Shown here in pieces: positions 48,780 through 59,491 of a DNA stretch of 64,000 nt. The translations under genes and the position numbers were made by a program. Position 1 is the stretch's first letter, and every line of letters starts with the position of its first letter. Source of the DNA: Euclidia mi (Eukaryota > Arthropoda > Insecta > Lepidoptera > Erebidae); NCBI GenBank assembly GCA_944739405.2, contig CALYKY020000262.1, positions 1 through 64,000 of the forward strand, read 5' to 3'. The notes under the pieces were generated by a model. The model had not been told where the DNA came from and searched no databases. It saw nothing but the letters and a program-made list of their open reading frames with translations.

Positions 48780-51645
48780 AGTATACAAACAAGTTACCAG
48801 CAAGCCTGTGCACCCACACTTCCAAAGTCGTCTAGTAAAACCCAGTGGTGGGGAAGAGAACTAGAGGGACTCAGGCAAAACCTGAGGAAACTCTTTAACA
48901 GGGCTAAAAACACGAGAACGGAAGCAGTCTGGCTCAAATACAAAGAAGCCCAGTCACACTACAAGAAACGCATAAGATTATGCAGAGGCGAGTCCTGGCG
49001 GCGTTTCTGCAGCGGCATTAACACCACGAATGAAGCAGCCAGGGTGAAAAAGATCTTGTCTCAGGACAGCAACAAAACCCTTGGCGCCATTAAAAAGCAA
49101 AATGGAACCTACGCAACTACGGACGCTGAAATTAGCCAAGTGCTAATTGAAACTCACTTCCCAGGTTGTGAAGTAACCAATGACCGTCTGTGGGACGAGT
49201 CAGACTACAGACCACAGACCCAAACAGACTGGCTGGTAGCCGAAAATGTGGTCACCACAGACCGGCTGAAATGGGCAATTAACAGCTTCCAGGCATTCAA
49301 ATCCGCAGGCCTGGATGAAATCATACCAGCATTCCTACAATGGGGATGCACAACGATTGTGCCGCACGTGCTCGACATCTACAGGGCTTCAATAGCACAT
49401 AGATACATACCTTGCAGGTGGAGGGAAGTTAAAGTCATATTCCTCCCAAAACCTGGCAAAACTGACTACTCACAAGCGAAAGCATATAGACCAATCAGCT
49501 TGACCTCCTTCTTACTGAAAACGCTGGAGAGACTTACGGACCGACACCTCCGTGAGGGCGCATTACTGCGCAAGCCATTACACCCACATCAACACGCCTA
49601 CAGAAGTGGCAGGTCAACTGAATCGGCGCTGCATTCCGTTGTGGGAACCATTGAAACAGCGCTTACCAACAAGTTAATGACACTGGGGGCCTTCATCGAC
49701 ATAGAAGGTGCCTTCGACAAATCTAAGTTCAACAGTATCAGCCGGGCCCTCGAAAAGTTCGGAGTTGAGCAAACCCATAGCGGCTGGATTGATCAACTGC
49801 TGAAACAGAGGGCAATACAATTCACAGTAAACTCCACCACGAGGGGCATAGTTGCAAAAGGCTGCCCTCAGGGAGGTGTACTCTCACCCCTGTTGTGGAA
49901 CATTGTGGTAGACGATCTGTTACGGAACTTAAACGACAGACGATTCTACACGTTCGGCTATGCAGACGACATTGCCATCCTGATCAAAGGTGACTCAGAA
50001 GACACGATCCGCAATCGGATGCAAGCAGCCATCAGGATCATGGAGGAATGGTGCAACCAACATGAACTGACGGTTAACCCCAACAAAACGGAGCTAGTAC
50101 TTTTCACCAACAAAAGGAAAACCCATATGTGCAAAACACCAAAACTCTTTGGAACGGAGCTTACCCTATCGAATGAAGTCAAGTACTTGGGCGTAATACT
50201 TGACCATAAGCTTATCTGGGGTAAGCACATCAGCACTAAAACAACAAAAGCATGCACAATCTTCTGGCAATGTCGGAGAATCATAGGTAAGAAATGGGGT
50301 CTCAAACCATCTATCACCCTGTGGATCTACACTGCCATTATACGCCCCATGCTTACATATGGTGCAGTAGTGTGGTGGCCACGCACACAACTAAGCACAA
50401 TCACAAGAAAGCTACAGAGCCTTCAACGCCTAGCCTACTTGGCCACAACAGGCTGCATGAAGACCACCCCAACAGCCACCTTGTAGATACTACTGGACCT
50501 AAGACCGCTGCACCTAATGATCCAGCAGGAAGCTGGTGCTGCAGCAATCCGTCTAGACAAGCTCGGGCTGTGGAGAAAGGATGATCGAATAACCCACGCA
50601 CGCCTAAAAGGGACCTTAACCAAATAGATCCCGATGCTAGAGACCGCTTGCGATCTCATCCCTAAAACCTTTGTCTTTGACAAAAAATATCGCATCCAAT
50701 TACAGGAGGAACACAAAGACAGCTCTGGTATACACGAAGTCAGAGTATACACAGACGGCTCAAAAACGAAGCATGGGACGGGTGCGGGCGTATTCTCCCA
50801 TGACTTAAATATCAACATCTCAACATCCCTTGGCACTCTTGACACCATATTCCAAGCCGAGTGTGTTGGGATAACAAGAGCCGCAACAGCAATCGCGTCT
50901 AGGAACGTAAGTGACCTGTCTATACGTATTATCACGGACAGTGTCTCTGTACTACAAGCTCTCGGCAGCAACTGCTTTAACAGCGGCCTCATCATGGAAT
51001 GCCACCTAGAGCTGCAAAAGATTGCAGAGAAGAATCGGGTTACGCTGCAATGGATTAAAGGCCACAGCAACTCCGCAGGCAATGACACCGCAGACCAACT
51101 GGCACGGCAAGGATCGGACACAATGATAATGGGACCCGAGCCGATTGTACCGATACCGGCAAGCCAACTCAAAACGTGGCTACGCGAGAGAACCGCACAT
51201 GAACATGAAAAACAGTGGGCAGACATAAAAGAATGCAGACAAACAAAAGATATCCCCCGCTTGAACAAGCGACTCTCGGACAAGCTGCTGCATTCTAACA
51301 GAAAAACTCTTAAGCTTCTGACAGGCATAATAACCGGCCACTGTCCATTCAACAAGCACTTATTCAACATAGGCGTTACGGACAGCCCACTGTGCAGAGG
51401 CTGCATGGAAACCGAAGAAACACCCGCTCACGTCATTCTGCACTGCACAAGTGTGAGCGATCAACGGGCAAAGCTGCTGAACAACCCCAGAACCATGTGT
51501 GAGGCTTTGAACGACATCCGCCAACTAATGGCTTTCTGGAAGGAGCTAAGGTGGTATGAGTAGTCGGCGTCAATCAAGTCGCCACTTACGCACAATGGCC
51601 CAAATAAGTGGCTAAGTGCGGAAAACCCACGTACAACTAACTAAC
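48780..51645 (+). mobile_element. RNase H-bearing LINE, 5'-truncated, between 82-bp direct repeats
   Basis: The 2.87-kb insert encodes RT followed by RNase H and a Cys-rich C-terminus on the plus strand, then a 70-bp 3' UTR ending in (TAAC)n. There is no poly(A). RNase H places it in the I superclade; it is clearly different from the LINE at 3696-7640. Base composition (GC-richer, CA-rich third positions) differs from the surrounding AT-rich DNA. The perfect repeats and the single open frame broken only by two TAG codons indicate a recent insertion. Confidence 0.9.
48793..51563 (+). pseudogene. LINE ORF2: reverse transcriptase, RNase H, zinc-like C-terminus; two TAG stops
   Basis: One frame runs from about 48806 to the stop at 51561-51563. 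It reads QWWGRELEGLR near the start, SAGLDEIIPAFLQ, YRPISLTSFLLKTLE, HAYRSGRSTESAL, DIEGAFDKSKF, GCPQGGVLSPLLWN and the catalytic YADDIAILI, then KYLGVILDHKLIWG and the thumb region RPMLTYGAVVWW. TAG stops at 50484-50486 and 50625-50627 interrupt it. RNase H at about 50745-51120 has YTDGSKTKHGTGAGVF, QAECVGI, ITDSVSVLQAL and KGHSNSAGNDTADQLA with the D, E, D, D set in place. A CRGCMETEETPAHVILHC motif (CCHC-like) closes the protein. The endonuclease is missing by 5' truncation, so it could not act alone. Confidence 0.88.
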
Positions 51646-51727
51646 TAAGTAGGGTAAATAAAAAAGTTTACACAAAATAAATAACTATTTCATTTCACTA
51701 CAACTTATCATATATCTATGGCATGTA
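51646..51727 (+). repeat. Right 82-bp direct repeat flanking a LINE
   Basis: Identical to 48698-48779; follows the (TAAC)n end of the LINE directly. Confidence 0.9.
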
Positions 51728-53678
51728 TAGCAATTTGATGAATTTTATTCATTTGTTATAGGTATATTTGTATAAAACAGCTCGACGTTACCCATAACTT
51801 ACTTAATCGCAACACGTTGCCCACCAAGAAAATAGTTTCCCAAAACTCCGTACTCTTTGCTGATATATAATTATAATCGCTCATTCATAATAATAGCAGA
51901 AGTAGTAAATACTTATACGATAGTTTCGTGATATTTTGGCGAGCGAACTTGTGTGGCATCAGCTGGTTATTGTTTCGGTAAGTCGTAAATGTCTGAAAGA
52001 AGAAAAGTTGCAATTAGTTTTCTAGGTGTGATGGTATATTAGTAACACGCTATGTGGGAAATGTCTGATATAGATACTAATAGATCCGAAATGAATTATT
52101 CTCAAAGGCTTTAGAAGGAATCGTAAGTAAATTCGTAAAAAGTACTACAATGCACAGTATTAATGCAATTGAGAGAAGCAAATAATTTGATATTTTATTT
52201 GAACCTGCATACAGATCTAATAACATGTTGGTAATAATTAAAGATACTAACAGGACCAATCTGAGTTTGTCAAAAAGAATATAATAGAACGCTTATTTAT
52301 GGATTTTTAAACTGTTAGTGCCTTATTGCAAAACAAAGTCTAAATATAATACCAAGTTTATACCTTGATAGGAATTATTAAAAATATTTTTTGACCAAGG
52401 TAGTTATTTATTTTTATTCAACATTTTGTTCCAGCGAATTTTAGTGTCAATAGTTTAACAAAAAATGTGTCTATAGTGCACTTAATCAATTTAATGCAGG
52501 TAAGTTTAGTAGGTAGTAAACCTCGATTTATATCAAGTCCATTTTTTGTAATAAGACTGTTGAAGTTTTTTATATAGCCAACTAAAACCATCTCGTCCTT
52601 AACGAAACCAACAAAGGCTTAATGGCTTAATCGTGACCAAAAATTGGTGCTTTTTTAAACCATAGTAGTTACATAGAGCTATCTAAAATATGCTTTCATT
52701 GAACGCAGTGAATTTATATTTCTCAAAGCCATATACGAGTAATACATAAAGTCTTAAAGAGCCGTCTTTGTAAAACGTTGTACGAACAAAGTACATCTTG
52801 AGGTTTTAATTACTTCGCCATAAAACCCTAGAAAATGGGCTTTTTCACAATCACTTAGCTAACGACTTTGCTCGAGGCGATAATACGACAAACACTGTTA
52901 CTGGCCCACGAAATTACTGGCCAGAAAATATCGAACACAAGTAATAAAAGACTAGAACGGCACAAATCATATCTACTACTATCAAGTTACTGCTGTATTA
53001 AGTACTGCATATTGCCTTGATAGTAAAGGAATTGTTGGAAATTATTTCTACGACAGATGACGAAGTGATTCAAAGAGGCTATTGTCTATCACATTTAATT
53101 AAATATCATCCTGGAGGCATTTCTATGACCGAAATTAATAACCCATCAAAATACAGGTTACTCAAAAGAAGTAACCTCAAACTTTTTGCTCTGAGTTGCG
53201 AAGCGCAAAACAATGCCTTAGTCAGTTCTAGGCGCTTGCTGTGGTGTAATTATGTTATAAATCCAAAAAATTAATATATCCAAAACATCGTTTTGTTTGT
53301 TTTTCATGTTTTCTTTCAATAACAAGTTAAGTTTCTATAAAATACTAATATGTCATACTTATGTGTTACTGTGTTTTTGTTATAATGTAACCTGTTCTTT
53401 ATTTTATAGTCTTGTAAAACAATCTAAAAAAAAAGTATACAGTATTAATAAAATAGTATGAACAATGTTAATAAATTATTAAATAAGTACAATAAAGGCC
53501 TAATGGCCTTTATTAACAAGAGCATTGAACTAAATACAAAACTCAAAGCCCGTGATAGGAATTACATCGATTCTATAATACAGAATAGGGTATTTTCCCG
53601 TTAATATTCCTATAATAGTAGTAGCGAGATATTCATAATATCAGATGTACAAGGCCCCCCTTACCGAACAATAGCACA
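51728..53678. other. Upstream of the receptor gene; one unassigned 85-codon frame
   Basis: The frame at 53017-53274 (plus) is acidic then basic and contains KYHPGGISMTEI and SSRRLLWCNYV; I do not recognise it, and it may be a repeat-derived fragment. A perfect 10-bp hairpin, AATAAAGGCC with GGCCTTTATT, lies at 53490-53513. The promoter of the receptor presumably lies in the last few hundred bases, but no TATA or initiator can be singled out. Confidence 0.4.
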
Positions 53679-56600
53679 ATGCTGAATAAATTCAAAGCTT
53701 TCTTTAATAAACATGGTATTAACTATTCAGAAGGACTCGTTGATCCTTTTGAATTTCATAAAACATTTTATAAAGTTCTTGTTATGTTTAAAGTGGCTGA
53801 TATTGAAAATAAAGAGAAAGTTACGTAAGTATGAATTAAATTACATTAATTTCTTTATTATACGAATTTAAATAATTAAAGTAGCTAAATTGATGCCTTC
53901 CGTTAAATTATTTTATGCGATGTCATTTTTTTACTTCTTGTCTGCACCGAGTCGACATTTCCGTCTCTTCGTAAAGATACTCTTTGTTTCGTAAATTTTC
54001 CTTAGCCGTCTCTTACGACACCCGCGTAAAGAAATAGGGTAGTGACACGTTGTATTCTTAATCTGCTTAACATCTTTTTACTAGCATATTAATAATTGAA
54101 GAAGAATATGAATTGATAACAAAAACATTAATATTTTTGAAAACTTCTAGGTGGTTCAATCAAAATACTTTGATAAGCATAACTGGGGCACTGGCTACAA
54201 CGCAGGTATTCATATCATTATGTCACGGGCTGCAAATTTTCGAAATCCTGGACATAACTGAGGCTGGCACATATTTTATTATCATGCTCTACGAATTACT
54301 CATACAGGCCTGCACGAAAGTGAATTTGCCACAATACCATAATTTTCTTAGATCTATGAAGGAAGATGTTCATTATATTTGTACAGAAGGAGAAAGGTAC
54401 CGGTACGTATATTCAATGAGTATACCTAAATTATGAAAAAAAAAAAATAAAAATAACTTTCCTTGATGCGACCAAAAGCGAAGCACCTATATCCTATTAA
54501 ACAAAACAAAATTTGAAATCGGTTAATAAATGAGAGGAGTGTCAATGTAACAATTTTTGTTATATTAAAACACTTGTAACATAAAACGGTACTTACAACC
54601 GAATTGAGGACCTCCTCCTTTTTAGAAGTAGGTTCAAAATAGTTACTTTGTAATATCATTTAAACGGTTATTTAAACACTGGTCCAGCACACCGGCCAAG
54701 TACGCGCTGGCAGACTTTTTCAAGGAGAACTCAAAGACATGTAGGTTTAGCATGCGATAGTCAACAATCTAATATCTACGCACAATAGTGTTGCTGGCTG
54801 TGGGTTTGAACCTGAGACACCCAATATAGCAGTCTGTTGGTCTCTCTACTAGGCAAACGCTGCCCGTAAATACTTAGAAAATTATTTATATATTTGCTTA
54901 CAGACAAAAATACTTCGAGAATCAGTTGCTAACGTGGAAGATCTGTATATTCGCTTGCATTTTCACTGCAAGTATAGGCATTGGAATGATATGGTTCACC
55001 AGCCTACTATTGCTGTACCATCTCGCCACTCACAAACCAGGAGACGAAGGATCAAGGCCTTTGTTGTTTCCATTTTGGCTCCCCGACGTAGATTTTGGGC
55101 AAACGCCGTACTATGAAATAGCTTTTGCGTTCTCTAATCTCTGCGCTGGGCTTTACGCGTATAACTACATATGTGAGTGCCTTTGTTGACTTTGACGAAT
55201 GTGTATTCTAACAGATAAGTAATTAAGTATAGTCTTATTTTAAGGTAGCAATGTAGGTACCAACGACAGACATGGAGAGACGAAATTAAGGAAATAATAA
55301 AAAGTATGTTATAATAAAATTTAAACTCACTTACAGTATCAACTATGTACTCAGGTTAAGCAGCAATGAACAATGAACACAACAAGTTTTAATACTGGTG
55401 AATACCCGTCGAAAGTTAAACTGTCTTAGAACCCACAACCAGATTTTTTTTTTATATACTCACGCCTGTATTCCCGAAGGGGTAGACAGAGGTGTAATAT
55501 TACACCCACATTTCGTCATGAATTTTTAGGTCCCACGTAATAGGGGGTGAGCCTATTACCGTACAGGGCACATAACCAGACTCCATGCTGCTACTGAGAA
55601 TTTCCTAACGGAAAAACCCATTAACACTTTGCCCGACCCGGGAATCGAACCCGAGACCTCCCAATCCCACGCGCACATTTATGCTGCGGGACCAACGAGG
55701 CAGTAATTGTAGGGTTTTTATACAGACGTACCTTTTTTCTACATAAACAAGCTATCTATACAGTTGTGCAGTTTCCCCGGTCTAAGACAGGAATAATATA
55801 ATAGTAGGTAATGTGCCAAATTATTGTTTGTCGAATGTGGTAACTTATTAATTTATTTTTCAAAGACCACGATTTGCATATGTTTTTTTAATAACTTTAC
55901 TAGGTATCTGATAATGAATACGATTATTATCAGGTTCATTAGATAGTTAGTGAGTAGGTGCAGAGACATAATTGAGAAATTAAAATAAAACGTATACTTA
56001 GCATATTATGTTTATTTTTAAATTATTCTTTAATACGTTCTAGTCATGATTCAAACACAAATAGTATGGATACGCCACATTACATCAAAAGTCGACATAG
56101 TTGTATGGAGCATCCAAGATCTTTTGGCTGGAATTCATCCTGCGACCAATGAAGAAGAAAAGAAATACTTCTCTACGGTTATTGAAAACCGTCTAAGAAA
56201 GATTGTCATACAACACCAGTCTATGTTAAGGTAACGTAATTTTTTTTCAGCTATATTGAGGGTGTTTAAAGCTTCTTCTGTCACCAGGCAGCGCTACGTA
56301 GGCGTCAAGTCCAAACAGCTGTCAAATATGTACAAACGCAAACACACACATAATAGTACGAACAAACACAGATGTACGAAAAAAATATAGGTGCTTTGAC
56401 ACTTTGATAGGTTTCTGGACCTGATCTCAGTGCTGCCGCGTAGTGGCATTATTTCAGAAGACTATACGTATCGCAAGATTATTTCATTTCCAAGAAAATC
56501 TTATTAACGGTTCTTCTGTGTTATTTTCTTTGTAATATTGCCTCTCTTTAAGATCCAGGAAATATTAGTGCTACAAAGAACATTTATAGAACCGATTGTA

Positions 56601-59301
56601 ATTATAAATATGTACGTTATTATATATGTTTAGAGTCCGGGCTAACATTGGGTAAGTTTGCAGTGGAAGCGATTAATTCATCCAGTCTTAGCCCAGTGCA
56701 AAGGTTTAAACATATATTACTGCGTTGCACAGTGATGAGTTCAAAGAACATGCAAGTTACAACTATCAATATTAATTTACTTACCAAGGATCTCCTGGTG
56801 TTCCTGATGATGTTCTTGAGTGGACCTATAAGATTAACTCATAATTTTGGCCAAAATAACAAGAAAATCGTTAATCGAAAATAAATCGGTGCCAGTTATT
56901 GATCAAGGAAGCGCCACTCAAACGGGTTCCAAATATTCCTTTATAGCACGAATTCACTTCGACACCACTACGACTCGCGGAGCACCCATGTGCTTTCAAG
57001 GGGCGATAATTCCAATAGAGGACAAAACCGTAGGTATTAATTTACTTTGTCAATCGCTCACAACCTCGTCGGACAACTTCATATAGCGACGGTTGCGAGG
57101 TTGTTAATTACTATAATTAACTCAAAAACTCAAAATTACAAAAACCTGCGTACTTACAAGATACGGCGTGGTCAAGACAACTTTTTTACCGGGAAACCAA
57201 AGAACCAAAGAGAGTGAATGACAGTTCAGTGTGACCATAATCAAAATTTACAATAGACTAAACAAAACGTTACTAAATCGATATAATCGACTTGACTTAT
57301 CATAAAAACTATTTCTATTTCAAACAATATACCATTAACACTTATTATGTCAAAGTATTTTTCTGTATGTTTGCAGAGTGATGGAAGATTACGCAACCGT
57401 TTATAAAAAAATGTTGATGTTTGAGCAAAAGTGTTGCGGTCCGGTGGTGTGTCTCACTGCTTATTGTACAGTTACGGTATGATAATCACAAATTATTGTA
57501 CATCAAGAAGAATACACTACCGCTGTTCTACAAACTCGAGTGGACAACTGTAAAAGACTTCGCCAACCGGGCGAAGTCTTTTAAGTCCACAGATGGACTA
57601 GGCCTTTCCTTTGAAAGGAGGAATTGGCCTACTATACCACGCTGGCGAAACGGGTTGGTATAGGGTTTGTATCAAGTTTTCCTTCTCTTACAGTGTTATT
57701 CTCTGCATAGTATGCTCCCTCTGTCGGCTCTTACGACATGCATGGGATGATATGGGGTGGTGACATTCCGTATTCTTAATCCGTCACCACACGGTTAAGC
57801 ATATGTATGTATGTATATTACATTTTATCGTACGACGGCGAAGACAATCGACACGGTGACATCTAACGAATACGATAGAACTAAAATCCTGAATCACGCA
57901 ATGATAAAAAAAACCCAACCGCAATTACTACATATTAGTATAAATACTAGCTGCAAAGTACTTTCGTCGGACTATAGTCCACCTGGTATGATGAGTTAGC
58001 CTGGTCAGAGGATCCTCGATCTAAATGATGGAACACCGCACGTTATTTATCCACATTTTTAAGTTTTAGCCTTTGGCTACATATCGTTTTGTGATTATTT
58101 AACATTCGAATACATACTAAACATGAACTACAACTTTATACAAAGGACCTTTATTCGCTCACTGGATATCAATAACCTGAACATTATCTGCGTATATTTT
58201 ATATTTTCAGATATTGGAAATGGACGGTGCAATTCAACCCATACTACCATTACTCTGTTTTGGCACCTTCGTACTACATTTTATACCGAGTTACTTTTGC
58301 ACTTTTCTGGCTGATAAGGTGAGACATAGATAATGTATTTCCTTCTAGTGAAAGTATTGACCGCCGCAGTCATATTGCCGTGACAATAATGACAAATCTA
58401 AATATATATTATTTTAATACAGTACTCACTAGTTTGGGGGCCAGAGAATTCACTGCTTATGTACATTAATTTGTGTCAATAAAGGATTTTATTATTATTA
58501 TATTGCCCTACACGTAACGTGTTACACATACATATTTTACTTTATCACTGTGGCAGTCATAAAATTAAAATCACTACTAAATTATTTCAAGGCAATGTAT
58601 CATTTCTATAATCAACAAAATGCGTGCTAACTTTTACATTTTTAAATGAGCAACGACGAGGCGAATCTGGATGCTTTTCGTCAGCTAACCCGTAAATAAT
58701 TTTGAAACGATTTTTGGAACTTATAGCAATTGAACAATATTTCCTACAGATTTTTTTTAAATAAAATAATTCAGTTCTTATTACTGCTAAGGGGCAAAAT
58801 ATATCAGCATTAAAGTTTGAAATTTGCAGCACGTAGAATTTTCATCGTCAGGTACGTTCGATTTGTGATGCATGTTGGAATATTCCATTCTGGATCGCTG
58901 GGCCCGTGATACGTCCTTACTGGGTCCTCATAATGCAAAGGGCGATGCGACCTTTGCCACTTACTGCGCCCGGGTTTGAGCCTATTTCAGTTGAGACCTT
59001 CTCTAAGGTAAGTATTTTTAAATTAAAACGCAATGATTAAAGTACCTTCTAAAAACATAAATAAGAGCACAAATATGTATCACTATATGGAAAGATTAAG
59101 CCCTAGGACGAAGCTAGCTTTTACCTCAGTTCCTGGAACAGTTGGCTTAAAGTAACGACGTCATATTACACCAACGTTTCGGTAAAGCGTGTCCAGAATC
59201 CAATAAACACAATAATGAGTTAATAATAATGAGTTTTCTTTTTCCAGAAAATGACATCCGCCTATTCTTTCTTCAACATGCTAAGGCAAACAGATCTATA
59301 A
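53679..59301 (+). CDS. Insect odorant receptor (7tm_6 family), eight exons, 421 aa
   Basis: Exons: 53679-53824, 54151-54396, 54904-55172, 56044-56230, 57377-57476, 58211-58318, 58852-59007, 59248-59301. All introns are GT..AG with phases 2, 2, 1, 2, 0, 0, 0 and the joined frame has 421 codons plus TAA; three terminal phase-0 introns are typical of insect OR genes. The ATG is the first in frame after a stop at 53622. Hydrophobic segments suit seven membrane helices, for example ICIFACIFTASIGIGMIWF. Family signatures: RPLLFPFWLPDVDFG then TPYYEIAF (exon 3), DLLAGIH and RLRKIVIQHQSMLR (exon 4), RAMRPLPLTAPGFEPISVETF (exon 7, split here as RAMRPLPLTAPGF and EPISVETFSK), and MTSAYSFFNMLRQTDL at the C-terminus. 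ORs form ligand-gated cation channels with Orco in olfactory neuron dendrites; the ligand cannot be read. The exon 2 donor (AG-GTACCG) is weak but keeps the frame. Confidence 0.9.
53945..54070 (+). repeat. Old fragment of the dispersed 230-bp repeat in intron 1
   Basis: TTAGCCGTCTCTTACGACAC and TTGTATTCTTAATCTGC correspond to the second half of the copy at 31436-31664, with many differences. Confidence 0.5.
54440..54650 (+). repeat. Dispersed repeat 3' part in intron 2
   Basis: It ends ATTGAGGACCTCCTCCTTTT then AGAAGTAGGTT, the same 3' end as the repeat at 14082-14597 (GAGAACCTCCTCC, GAAGTCGGTT). The tandem 120-bp units are missing. Confidence 0.6.
55446..55703 (-). mobile_element. Full-length tRNA-derived SINE with RTE-like tail, intron 3, antisense
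   Basis: On the minus strand: tRNA-like head starting CTGCCTCGTTGGTCCCGCAG (A box) with GGTTCGATTCCCGGG (B box) about 50 bases on, then GTAATAGGCTCACCCCCTAT, CACCTCTGTCTACCCCTTCG and AGGCGTGAGTATATA before an A-rich end. The head matches 46089-46170, and the body and tail match 11332-11578 and the RTE LINE end at 5650-5708. Confidence 0.8.
56790..57326 (-). repeat. Solo BEL/Pao LTR in antisense in intron 4 of the receptor
   Basis: On the minus strand it starts TGTTTGAAATAGAAATAG (from 57326) and shares blocks with the LTR at 29029-29602 in the same order: AAGTTGTCTTGACCACGCCG, TATTTGGAACCCG-like, CTTGTTATTTTGGCCAAAAT, ending CACCAGGAGAT at 56790. No BEL internal sequence flanks it. It carries its own central segment not found in the other copy. 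No target duplication is visible. It ends only 50 bp before exon 5. Confidence 0.8.
57575..57795 (+). repeat. Dispersed 230-bp repeat in intron 5
   Basis: Near-match to 31436-31664 from AGATGGACTAGGCC to TCCGTCACCACACGG. A 14-bp hairpin (TAAAAGACTTCGCC with GGCGAAGTCTTTTA, 57550-57583) overlaps its left end. Confidence 0.8.
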
Positions 59302-59432
59302 CAAGAATAGATGCAAAAAAAATATTTTAGAAATTAAATCACTCTGTTAGCAGCTTCTATGACACTTCTATTAATTGTACAATCAATTATTTATGAACTT
59401 CTACTAATTGCACAAGGCACTTATTAATCTCG

Positions 59433-59491
59433 TCGTCATCAGCCTTTTACAGTCCACTGCTGGACTAGGCCTCTCCTTTGAAAGGAGGAAT
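59433..59491 (+). repeat. Truncated dispersed repeat just past the receptor stop
   Basis: TTTTACAGTCCACTGCTGGA through CCTTTGAAAGGAGGAATT matches the first 60 bases of the family at 31436. It starts about 130 bp after the receptor stop and so may lie in its 3' UTR. Confidence 0.75.

Noticed and set aside
50435..51406. 323-codon minus-strand frame
   Set aside because: It is the antisense shadow of the LINE RNase H region, whose plus-strand motifs are unambiguous.
53017..53274. 85-codon frame as an extra receptor exon
   Set aside because: No receptor motifs, no splice donor joining it in phase to 53679, and a stop in frame before the receptor ATG.
57421..57663. 80-codon frame overlapping receptor exon 5
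   Set aside because: Different frame from the receptor and runs through the intron donor into a dispersed repeat.
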